Of a DNA stretch of 16,574 bases, positions 1 through 7,831 are shown one piece after another. The position numbers were made by a program, and so were the translations under genes. The notes under the pieces were generated by a model, which did no database searches, was not told the DNA's origin, and saw nothing but the letters and a program-made list of their open reading frames with translations. Origin of the DNA: Zygnema cylindricum (taxonomy: Eukaryota; Streptophyta; Zygnematophyceae; Zygnematales; Zygnemataceae). Where the stretch lies: assembly GCA_037447655.1 (NCBI GenBank), contig JBBHKE010001617.1:1-16574 (forward strand), in the 5' to 3' direction. The stretch's first letter is position 1. Each line of letters opens with the position of its first letter.

Positions 1-140
1 AGATTTTTAGGTTTCATTTTTAATTATCTCACGTTTTTCTTATAGATGGCAAGTTTATACTTGATTCTGTTTTTAATCGTAACCATTAATCTATTAGTGT
101 TAATTGAAATAATATATCTAACTATTTAGTTTAACTAATG

Positions 141-340
141 AACAATTTTCAAGGTTCCCTTTTGTTCCACTTTGACTCGTGATTTGTACTAAAGAATTCG
201 TCTTATTCCATTTGAAAAATCTTTCTATAGACTTAAATGAAGTGCGTTGTTGATTTGACTTTATTAATCCACACTAATAATGGTGGAACAATTCTCAAGA
301 ATCCCTTTTGTTCCAGTTTTACTCATGTGTTGGACTAAAA
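141..340 (+). repeat. Diverged direct duplication, period about 146 bp
   Basis: The stretch from 141 (aacaattttcaag, then cccttttgttcca) recurs from 287 (aacaattctcaag, then cccttttgttcca) with scattered substitutions. It looks like a local duplication inside an intron of the preceding gene. Confidence 0.55.
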
Positions 341-447
341 AAAAATCGACTTTTTTTATTTTCATATCCATCCATTAAATAGGCAAAGTTTAGATTTTTC
401 AAATTTCGAAACCGTACTAATTTCGATGTTATTGTTTTAAGTTATTT

Positions 448-520
448 TTCATGTTGTTTTTCTTGTTTTTGTTCATGTTTTTGTTCATGTTTTTGTTGTT
501 GTTTTTGTTGTTGTTATTTT
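448..520 (+). repeat. TTTTTGTT-based 12-bp minisatellite
   Basis: Units tttttgttcatg and tttttgttgttg alternate in a 12-bp register just upstream of the LRR-like exon. They supply a T-rich tract ahead of its acceptor. Confidence 0.6.
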
Positions 521-567
521 CATTTTTCTAACTTTGTTATTGTTATTATTTTTATGGAGTTTTACAG

Positions 568-900
568 GTTTTGTCGAATTTGCCGCAATTAGAGGATGTG
601 GATGTCAAAGGTGACAAAATTTGTTAACTTTAGACTTTTTTGAAAAATTGTGGTGTAAAAAGATTGACTTTTTTTTTTTAAGTAGAAAACAACGGCCGTT
701 CCGGTCGTTTTTCAAATTTTATTATGACAGTTTTTGCAAAGGCCTTCGATACAGAAAAAGACAGAATTATTGAAAATTATATACACTATTTGGCAAAAAA
801 CCAGCAATTACTCGGACAAAAAAAAGAGAAAAGAACGAAAGGAAGAAAAGAAGAAGAAGAGGGAGTCATTTTGAATTATTTAAGTCGCCTAGAGGATTAA
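568..900 (+). CDS. LRR-like exon plus Lys/Glu-rich terminal exon of a partial gene
   Basis: Two exons of a gene that starts upstream of the window. Exon 568-610 follows an acceptor (tttacag), is flanked by donor G|GTGACA, and encodes VLSNLPQLEDVDVK, spaced like a leucine-rich repeat (L..LPQLE.VDV). It ends in phase 1. Exon 683-900 starts in the matching phase and stays open for 71 codons to a TAA at 898-900. It reads ENNGRSGRF, then a mostly helical, charged stretch ending LNYLSRLED. The acceptor is a tandem aagtag, so splicing at 682 or 685 adds or drops one valine. A 23-nt candidate exon at 46-68 (acceptor ttatag, weak donor GTTTTT) would read GKFILDS into VLSNLP in phase, but is weak. No specific LRR family is recognised. 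Exon 568-610 can equally be spliced in phase to 1285, so this may be one of two alternative 3' ends. Confidence 0.5.
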
Positions 901-1284
901 ATTTGGGGTCTCTCTAACCTCCTTAAAAAAAAAAATGAAATTGAAAATTGAATATTTTATCTATTAGTTTATAAAAATGCACTTTTAAATTATCTGAATC
1001 TTTTTCTTTGTGTATAGTTTACAAAATTGATTGTAACTTCAAGTTTTACTGAAAACGTTTCACGAATAATCGGTTTTTTAAACGGTTGAGAAGTAGTTGT
1101 CTTTTTTTTTGGGGGGGGGAGAGAAAGTAGATAATCTGTGACTTCTTTTCCTTTTTTTAGAATATTTCCGTTCTCTCTCACACTCTCCCCCCCTCTCTCC
1201 CTCTCTCTCTCCCTCTCTCGACCTTTCTTTTACCATATTAAATATGGTAAATGTGGGTTTTTTTTTCATTTTTTTGTTGTGTAG
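901..1284 (+). other. Intronic or intergenic AT-rich spacer with G9 run and CT tract
   Basis: No coding exon is supported here. It holds a T9G9 junction (1102-1119), a pyrimidine tract (1171-1219), a near-perfect palindrome around 1233-1251 (accatattaaatatggt), and a strong T-rich acceptor ending gtgtag at 1284. It is either intron or the spacer between two genes. Confidence 0.5.
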
Positions 1285-2154
1285 ATATCATTATCATCAA
1301 TCAGAACAGAGGAAAGGAAGAATTGGAAATGATAGAGGAGAGAGAGAGAGAGAGGGAGCTGCAAAGAAAGAAGGAGGCGAGGGAGGAGAAGGAGGAGAGG
1401 AAGAGGCAGAGGGAGAGGGAGAAGGAAAATTTGAAAAGGGAGAAGGAGGAGAAGGCCAGAAAAATAAAAGAAACAGAGGACAGCAAAGGGATTTTAAGAA
1501 AATCTTTAAATATCAAAGCAGTAGGAGAGCGAGAAAGAGAAGGAGAGGGAGAGGGAGAGGGAGACGACACCAAGTCTACCCTGACACTAACAAAGAAGAG
1601 AAAAACTCGAAGAGAGATAAGGAAGGAAGGGGATAGCATAGAGGAACTAACAGGTGATGTTGATGGGGACCTAAATATGGGTAGAAGGAGACGGAGAAAA
1701 GTCAACATTGATAATACTGGTATTAGTGATGGTGGTTTTGATCAAAATGGGGAGGGAGAGATAAACAGTAAGGGAGGAGAACCGGAGGGGGCAGTAGAAC
1801 AAGGAGGCAGAGGAGAAGAGGGAGAGCAGGGGGGAGAGGGGGAGGGAGAGGGAGAGGGAGAGGGAGAGCCAGTGTCCATCACGGATTCGCTGGAATTGAG
1901 TGGAGAAATGGCTCCGGACAGAGAGACAGGAGAGGGAGACATCCCCTTAGTCACTATTTTCATAAACGAGGAGGAGGAGAAGATGTGCAAGGAAGGTTCG
2001 CCGTTGTACGAAAACTTGAAGGTGAGAGAGAGGGGAGAGAGAGTTGGAGGTGCAGGGAGGGAGATTACAGTGTATGTTTTGTTTTGTATGAGTCACAACA
2101 AAGTTGTATAAGTCAATGAGTTTGCTGTAGGAAGAGCTCATTTTCAACTGTTAA
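1285..2154 (+). CDS. Glu/Lys/Gly-rich low-complexity protein, 3' exons
   Basis: Exon 1285-2021 follows a good acceptor (tttttttgttgtgtag) in phase 1 and ends at donor AAG|GTGAGA in phase 0. Exon 2131-2154 (acceptor tttgctgtag) adds EELIFNC and a TAA at 2152-2154. The product begins IIIINQNRGKEELEMIEE and runs into an Arg/Glu/Lys-rich, probably coiled-coil stretch of about 60 residues. A basic segment (KKRKTRR; later GRRRRRK) could be a nuclear localisation signal. An Asp/Gly/Glu region follows, including a GEGEGEGEGEG run at 1838-1869 encoded by GGGAGA hexamers. The C-terminus is more complex (PLVTIFINEEEEKMCKEG, SPLYENLK), which argues for a real protein because pure GA tracts are open by default. 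The first exon is not located; it may be the LRR-like exon at 568-610, which is phase-compatible. Function unknown. Confidence 0.5.
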
Positions 2155-2257
2155 GGAGTTTACCGCCCACATTTCACTCAAGATTCCACTGACCGGTGTT
2201 AAACCAATCTTGTTTAGGTTTTTATTACACTGCCTATCAATATTAGAGTTTAGGAAA

Positions 2258-2526
2258 ATTTCGGGCAGTCAAAGTTTTTTTTCTCACATTTTTCGGGCAG
2301 TCAAAGTTTTTTTTCTCACATTTTTCGGGCAGTAAGTTTTTTTTCTCACATTTTTCGGGCAGTCAAAAGTTATTTTTTCTCGTCAATGTTATTCCAATTT
2401 TCAATCTTGACATTACAATCGAAGGGTATGACCGCTAACTTTCAATTTCTTGCCTCAAAAAAAATAAAAATTTAACTGTCTATCACAGAGCTGCCCGAAA
2501 AAAAAAAAAAATTGACTGCCTGAAAA
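2258..2526. repeat. CGGGCAGTC tandem repeats with inverted copies
   Basis: The core cgggcag lies at 2262, 2294, 2326 and 2356 (periods 32, 32, 30), each followed by T-rich sequence and ctcaca. Two inverted copies (ctgcccgaaaaa and gactgcctgaaaaacg) lie at about 2491-2526. The arms could form a large hairpin. It sits in the 3' flank of the preceding gene and may be a small TIR element or a local amplification. Confidence 0.6.
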
Positions 2527-2594
2527 ACGTTTCAACTACTAACGACAGGCGGTGTATAAACAATAGAACACCTTTCCATAACCGAAACTTCAAA

Positions 2595-2715
2595 AATCTT
2601 TTTCACAAAGTAAAAGAAAAAATAAGAATAATCTAATAATCTTTTTCGCAAAATTAAAGAAAAATCAAAATAATCTATAGTCTGTAATTTTTTCACAAAA
2701 TAAAAAGAACTCACA
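2595..2715. repeat. AT-rich tandem repeat, period about 43-48 bp
   Basis: Three diverged units share aatctttttc(a/g)caaa and aataatcta, starting near 2595, 2638 and 2686. No coding exon is supported in it on either strand. Confidence 0.5.
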
Positions 2716-2840
2716 ATTCCTTATAACACATGAATTGGTGTAGCTCAAAAATAAAGCAAAATACTAATTTTTTTTGACAAAAGAAGAGTTTACGCAATCT
2801 CTATCGTAAATGACCACAGTATTCTGTGCAGTGAGGTTAA

Positions 2841-3072
2841 TCCCCTCTCTCTCCCCTCTCCCTCCTCTCTCTCCCCTCTCCCTCCCCTCTCCCTCCCCTC
2901 TCCTCTCCTCCCTTCCCTCTCCCTTTCCTCTTCCTCTCCTCTCCCTTCCCTCTCCCTTCCCTCTCCCTCCCCTCTTCCTCTCCTCTCCCTTCCCTCTCCC
3001 TTTCCCTTGCTCTCGCCCTTGCCCTCTCTCTCTTCCTCTCCCTCTCCCTCTCCCTCTCTCCCTCTCCCTCTC
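2841..3072. repeat. CCCTCT/CTCTCC pyrimidine tract
   Basis: About 230 bp of almost pure pyrimidine on the plus strand, built from ccctct and ccctcc units. It lies just downstream of exon 2 of the minus-strand secreted-protein gene, so in that transcript it is a purine-rich intron. Confidence 0.9.
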
Positions 3073-3090
3073 AATTTTCTATTCCCTCAC

Positions 3091-4063
3091 CTTGAAGCCG
3101 TACATATGCGTCCAAAGCCGCAACTCGTGCGAGAGTCGAATTCGGCAAATCGGAATTCGTTCCATGTACGGAAACCGTTACGACATTCCATCCCGCGGGA
3201 CGGGGAAGCGCAAATCTTATATCCTCCGAAACCCAAATGACTCGAGAGCCTTGGAGAGGCTGTGACACATGTCACATAAAGAATACATCAGTTTTCAAAA
3301 GCATCCACACGTGCGTACCGAAACATTTTTAGTGTGGATAGTCGTGTGGGTGTACGTGTGCATATGCTGACCGGGAATTTGTCCATTAGTGATCGAGTAG
3401 CCATAAGAGGTAAAATAAATTCTCTTGACAAATAAAATTTTCTCGGTGGTTGTAATTTACTGCGTTGACTTTTGTTGACTTTTCTGTTTGACATTTTCTG
3501 CATTATCCTTACCAACCCACGATTCAAATTTGACTCCTGAGAGTAATTTTATTCCTAAGAGTTGACGTTTTGGCAGCATTATGTGAGTTTTGAATCTTCT
3601 TCTATTGTCATTTTAATCATTTCTCTAAATCAAGCCATTGATCTTTAACTCCTACCGTTGATCCTAACCTCTTTCCGTTTGACCGCAATAAATACCCATA
3701 CATTAATGCATTTATTTTATATAAAAAAATAAAAAAAAATAGAATTCCACCCTAAATCTTTTAGAGTCCCTTTTCCCTAAAAATAAAATAAAATAAAAAC
3801 TTCTGGGTATTATTATCTTTATATACCTTGATGGGTCCCGGCGCCTCGATAGTCTGCGGTTGAACCACGATTACGTCGAGATCTAAATTTTCGGGCAGCC
3901 AGTCGGGCAGCACCAAAAATTCTAAGGAGTCTTTTGGATGAGAATGCCCTCTGAAGACGTAGTGCGTGGAATACTCATTCGGTTCCAGAGTAGTGGAGAG
4001 GGAACTCACACTAATTATGGTGGAGAGGATAAAGAAGGAGACAAGTAGAAATGAAGCAGCCAT
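3091..4063 (-). CDS. Secreted protein, diverged paralogue of the 7832 gene; exons 1-2 only
   Basis: Exon 1 (4063-3827, 79 codons) starts at an ATG in the strong context acaccATGG. It encodes a signal peptide (MAASFLLVSFFILSTIISVS) and a beta-like segment ending in VVQPQ and APGPIK; donor AAG|GTATAT, phase 0. Exon 2 (3259-3091, 56 codons plus 1 nt) follows acceptor tgtcacag, begins PLQGSRVIWVSEDIRF, and ends at CAAG|GTGAGG, phase 1. The complete gene at 7832-10277 has the same phases, the same PLQG at the start of exon 2, and similar Y.F.G, LP.LP and QPQ spacing before the first junction. The similarity is low but co-linear. Intron 1 is 567 bp. No counterparts of exons 3-5 are visible below 3091, where a purine tract, tandem repeats and a plus-strand gene follow. 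The gene may be truncated or have unrecognisable later exons. Both exons are open, and no TATA box is seen upstream. Molecular function unknown. Confidence 0.75.
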
Positions 4064-4127
4064 GGTGTAGGGGAGAGGATACTGAAGAGGGTGTGGGTTG
4101 TGTGTTTAGAGAGGGAGAGCGAGAGGG

Positions 4128-4134
<7 letters not shown>

Positions 4135-4172
<38 letters not shown>
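4135..4172. repeat. (GA)n microsatellite in the 5' region of the minus-strand gene
   Basis: About 19 GA units lie 72-109 bp upstream of the minus-strand ATG, read as (CT)n in the transcript direction. It is probably in the 5' UTR or core promoter; CT-rich leaders are also seen upstream of the paralogue at 7832. Confidence 0.85.
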
Positions 4173-4175
<3 letters not shown>

Positions 4176-4511
4176 AAAGTGAGCTGAGAATGCGTCGCAG
4201 TTTGACCGAGGATGGAAATTCGGCGTCTTCTTTCATGCAGCGTATTATCGTCGGCGGATGAGAAACACCTCGGTTTGTGTGTTTTGACTACGTGGAAGAT
4301 TTCTATTCGTTGAGGATTTGTGCAAGTCCATGCAGGGAAGAAAAGCCGGCGGCTGTATGTGAACAGGAGATTGTAACGTGACTGTCACACGGATTGAGAA
4401 AGCAAAACACTGTCACTCGACGGAACTTGCAAAGTAACTGAAACATAGATCAGAATTGAGGAAAGTACATATTTGTTACATGTACAAGGAGTTAGCCGTC
4501 ATCAGTTCCAG
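4173..4511. other. Upstream flank of the minus-strand gene
   Basis: Intergenic sequence, presumably the distal promoter of the gene starting at 4063. I see no TATA box, ORF or repeat that I can support. Confidence 0.4.
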
Positions 4512-4684
4512 CTTTGAATCCGTGAATCGCTATTAGTGTCAATAACACTATGTCGGCGCCCCTAAATTACGACCAATAGACTTAAAATAGAATTGATAAT
4601 AATTATTATTTTATTTACAGATACAACCTAATTAGTGTTATCCACACTAGTTCACGAGATATTGTACTATAGAGTAAATTACAG

Positions 4685-4905
4685 TATACCGCCAATCGCT
4701 ATTAGCGTGTACGTTTGATTAGCGTATACTATTATTTAGCGTGGTGTACGCTAATTGGGAATTTGGAAATTTTGGAAGAAATCGATTACTCAAATTTGGA
4801 ATTAGGGCTTTTTTAAAATAGTGTGGATAATTCTATTTGAGAATAAAAATAAAAAAAAGCGGGACGGGATTAGCGTACACAACGCTAATAGCGATTGGCG
4901 GTGTA
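4685..4905. mobile_element. Element A: 221-bp MITE-like element
   Basis: The ends are inverted: TATACCGCCAATCGCTATTA at the left and the complement of TACACCGCCAATCGC at the right, extending through further GTACGCTAAT copies. CAG occurs on both sides (4682-4684, 4906-4908). The internal ttctatttgagaat (4831-4844) is shared with element B at the same distance from the right end. No coding capacity. Confidence 0.75.
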
Positions 4906-4913
4906 CAGCACTG

Positions 4914-5406
4914 TACACCGTGAATCGCTATTAGCGTAATAAAAAATATAGCGTAATGAAACAATTAGCGTACTTTACGGTAAATTGTGTTTTTTCGGGT
5001 ACACCATGATACTAATTTATCATGTACTCTAATTTGTAAACTGCTTTGTAAAAATTTTCGGCACATAATATGTCCACACTAAAACATGTATATGTACGAA
5101 ATTGTTCAAATCGTACGCCGTCGCGTTTTTTTGACATCTGCGTATGCCGGAAAATATTTACGCAATTATATATTATTATATTTTATGTACTTTTTAATTT
5201 AAAAAGGTACGGAATAGTACAGATCTGACAGACCGTACACCACACTATTTAAAAGAACACTAAATTACAGTTATGAACCGCATTGAGCGGGGTACCTCAA
5301 ATAACGTGCAAAAACATTTAGCGTACTTTATTCTATTTGAGAATTTGCCCCAAAAAAAGGGGTACCCCAATTAGCGTCATGTACGCTAATAGCGATTCAC
5401 GGTGTA
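4914..5406. mobile_element. Element B: 493-bp MITE-like relative of A
   Basis: Terminal inverted repeats TACACCGTGAATCGCTATTA match exactly at both ends, followed by further attagcgta motifs. CTG occurs on both sides (4911-4913, 5407-5409). It shares ttctatttgagaat (5331-5344) and right-end architecture with element A. It begins 8 bp after A ends. No ORF of note. Confidence 0.75.
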
Positions 5407-5838
5407 CTGTAGTATAGTGTACAAAATATGTCGGCTCGTACGACAATTGCTCGTTACTTTGTGTTAAAAATACAGGAAGCGTAAACAGCGTCGGGACGGA
5501 AAGTGAGTGGTCGTCGACACGGGAAATCTCACTCAGATTTGATTCACAGTAAATAAAGTGGCGCAGGGAAAACTGCGCAAACCACATGTTCAAAGGTCGA
5601 CTTTATGAGCACAGACTAAAGCGGCTAGCCTGCTAAGTGCTAACACTATGGGAACGTGTAGATAAATTAGTATAATGTGTGTAAATTAGCGTTAGGGCAC
5701 TTTCCCATGTGCTAAAGTTACAGTCATTTTGTGTATTTTCCTCTATAACTTGGAAAAAAACGAAAAAATCTGGAGCCGTACCAAAATATTGAAATTACCA
5801 CTGTACCAGTTGCGTTATCTTAAAACTTTATATGTACT

Positions 5839-5882
5839 GCAGTTTGTCGTCTAGTGCGATGTAATTTGTCGTCTAGCGCATT
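5839..5882 (+). repeat. 22-bp tandem duplication
   Basis: Two adjacent copies, gcagtttgtcgtctagtgcg and gtaatttgtcgtctagcgca, sit in a 22-bp register inside element D. Confidence 0.75.
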
Positions 5883-5909
5883 TCGACCCACATGTTCAAA
5901 CTTTACATC

Positions 5910-5931
5910 AAATCACCTCGCGAGGTGATTT
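5910..5931. repeat. 22-bp perfect palindrome
   Basis: The centre reads ATCACCTCGCGAGGTGAT, with two further complementary A/T pairs outside. It is inside element D. It could form a cruciform or bind a dimeric protein; no function is shown. Confidence 0.85.
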
Positions 5932-6857
5932 TAAATATAGTTCCATGAGATGAGCGAATATGCAGATGCTGTCGCACGTGTCGGAATTTTTTGACAATTT
6001 TTGTGCGCGGAGTACCAAAAAAAAAACCCACTGCACGTTTCCAACCTGTGCGTTACTTTTTTCCGTACAGGGGCCGTGGAGGGGTCTCGACCAACGGACG
6101 CCATTTCGCAAAATCGAAGTCCGTGAAAGTGCCTCTCTCTCTCTCTTCCTCTCCCACTACCACGTCTATCTCACAATTCTTGCAACGAAAAGGACAATAA
6201 TGGTATCAAATGAAATATCTCTGAAAATGATTTCTTTTGACTATATTTGGGCGTATTTTTATGGCAAGTAGAGTGAAAAAAGACAAAAAAATACAATCGG
6301 AAAACCATGGCGGAAGTTTTAGAATTTGTGACGTCGGCGCAGTCACTGTTGAGCGTGACGTGCGTGATGTCGTAATGTCACAAACCCTAAACATATGCAA
6401 TGCCTCCACGTCGACAATTTGGCGTACAACCAGTGCGAAGTGACAAAAAATGTTCAGCGTGCGGGTGGATGTCTCAAATTGAAGCCGAGTGGAAGTTTCA
6501 CAACATTTTGTGTACCGTTTACCTGTTACATGTTTCGTACATGTCTACGTTTGTCACTTTTTGAAGAAACAAGTTATTTGCACTTACATCAGAATGCTCT
6601 AAAAGTTGTACGGAGAGTCTTCGCTATAAACAAAGTTATAAGATTAAAGTTTCGGTTACATGAGAAAGTGCCCTTAGTGTTTTGTAAAGTTGAATCAATT
6701 ATCCAAAATAAAGTTGATAACAGTGTTTGTTTTGCTACACTAATAATCTCATCACACTAATAGCGACTCACGGTGTACTTGCCACAGAGTTTGTCCTATG
6801 TGGCTGTGCCTCGAACTCGCAAAGTACGGACTGCGGCTCCCCAAGGGGGCCTTCAAG

Positions 6858-7126
6858 GCATAGTTCAAAAGTAGGTGAAAGAGTAGGCCCATACAATATG
6901 CCTATTGTACGCAAAACATACAATATTACCTTAAGACCCATATTGTATTGGTCGCAAAATGAAAAAAAAAGTAACAGAGTTGAGTTGCACATCGTTCGAT
7001 AGAGAATTAAACGTCATCGGACGGTCGCTGATCAAAGTAGCGATCTAAGAAGATCACATGAAAAGCCCATAACACAACTTGCGCCTACCAAAGGCTTACG
7101 ATAAAACGCCTACTTTTGAACTATGC
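6858..7126. repeat. Inverted repeat GCATAGTTCAAAAGTAGG with 233-bp loop
   Basis: An 18-bp perfect inverted repeat (6858-6875 and 7109-7126) extends with mismatches outwards on both sides (ccttcaagg/ccttgaag). The loop holds a smaller inverted pair, acaatatg near 6893 and catattgt near 6939. It resembles a short TIR element, though no target duplication is clear. Confidence 0.6.
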
Positions 7127-7211
7127 TTCAAGGAATTGCGGACAGATAGTACAAAACGTTCTCTGTCACGACAGTTGGAGATCCCATTCTCTGGTACGGC
7201 AGTCCAAGATC

Positions 7212-7341
7212 CCGTTGACCATTGGCGAACGGATACCTCTAACGGCTCACAGTCAGCCTCGTGAACGGTAAAGTATTACAACGGATTCATTTTCCAACGG
7301 GAAAATGTGAACGGTTAGGTGTGACAATGACCTTACAACGG
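7212..7341 (+). promoter_or_regulatory. AACGG (MYB/MSA-like) cluster
   Basis: AACGG starts at 7228, 7241, 7264, 7280, 7296, 7310 and 7337, with one reverse copy (CCGTT, 7212). That is eight in 130 bp where about 0.25 would be expected. The copy at 7241 (TCTAACGGCTC) nearly matches the plant M-phase-specific activator consensus bound by three-repeat MYB proteins. The cluster lies about 350-470 bp upstream of the TATA box of the gene starting at 7832. Confidence 0.5.
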
Positions 7342-7636
7342 TACAATTTCCTAGTCAGCAGCCGGTCGGTGGATCGTTTAGCACAATGTGAACACTTCTT
7401 TTCCCAGTCCACCTGGCAATTCTGACCTGGTCCTCTGTAGGCCTACATGGCAAAACCTAGCTTACACGTGACAATTTTATTAATGATTGGACATCAAGGT
7501 CGGCTTAGAGCCGTGGAATGCATGCGTTTACCTCCTGGCTCAGTATACCGTGATATAATACTGTAAACAGATTTCATATAGCCGAATACGTGGCGCGCGC
7601 ATCCATGCACTTTTAGTTTCCTGACAAGACATTTGA

Positions 7637-7687
7637 CACGTGTAGCTTCCTCTGTCGCTCTAACATATGAAGGTGGGACTATAAATA
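7637..7687 (+). promoter_or_regulatory. Core promoter: G-box and TATA box
   Basis: CACGTG at 7637-7642 is a perfect G-box. TATAAATA at 7680-7687 is a clear TATA box. Transcription should start near 7710, giving a CT-rich leader of about 120 nt before the ATG at 7832. Confidence 0.65.
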
Positions 7688-7831
7688 AAGCCTCCTGCTC
7701 TCCTTTTGACACCAGCAATCTTCAAGCTTTCACTTCCAATCTTTTCCTTCTCCTCCAGGCTTTCAAACTCACTAAATCCAAAAAACACTCCTTCTCTCCT
7801 CCCTCTGTCAGTTTACTTCCCTCTCAGAACC

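Larger units (their letters stand above)
5695..6673. mobile_element. Element D: 979-bp TIR element with TTA duplications
   Basis: The left end GGGCACTTTCCCATGT and the inverted right end GGGCACTTTCTCATGT differ at one of 16 positions. Both are flanked by TTA (5692-5694 and 6674-6676). A 3-bp TWA duplication with GGG-starting ends fits PIF/Harbinger elements, but no transposase is encoded and the assignment is inference. It is inserted inside element C. Confidence 0.6.
4515..6777. mobile_element. Element C: 2.26-kb TIR transposon hosting nested insertions
   Basis: Left end at 4520 reads CCGTGAATCGCTATTAGTGT. The right end (6757-6773), read in reverse complement, gives CCGTGAGTCGCTATTAGTGT, one mismatch in 20. 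Both ends carry ATTAGTGT where the two smaller relatives inside carry ATTAGCGT, so these two ends pair with each other. CTT at 4512-4514 and 6778-6780 is a possible 3-bp target duplication. The left tip is altered (TGAATCC instead of TACACC). No transposase ORF is present, so it is non-autonomous. Elements A, B and D lie inside it. Confidence 0.6.

Noticed and set aside
1301-1990. Minus-strand Ser/Pro/Leu frames opposite the Glu-rich exon
   Set aside because: Antisense shadows of GA-rich coding sequence.
2532-2714. Minus-strand frame ending IVYTPPVVSS as a possible last exon of the secreted paralogue
   Set aside because: It consists mainly of the 43-bp tandem repeat, has no alignment to the paralogue's exons, and its phase does not fit exon 2.
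2809-2838. Acceptor tgcacag on the minus strand as start of exon 3 of the 3091-4063 gene
   Set aside because: In the required phase it meets a stop after seven codons.
7706-7831. Upstream in-frame ATG extending the secreted protein by 42 residues
   Set aside because: It lies at or before the transcription start predicted from TATAAATA at 7680, and would bury the signal peptide.
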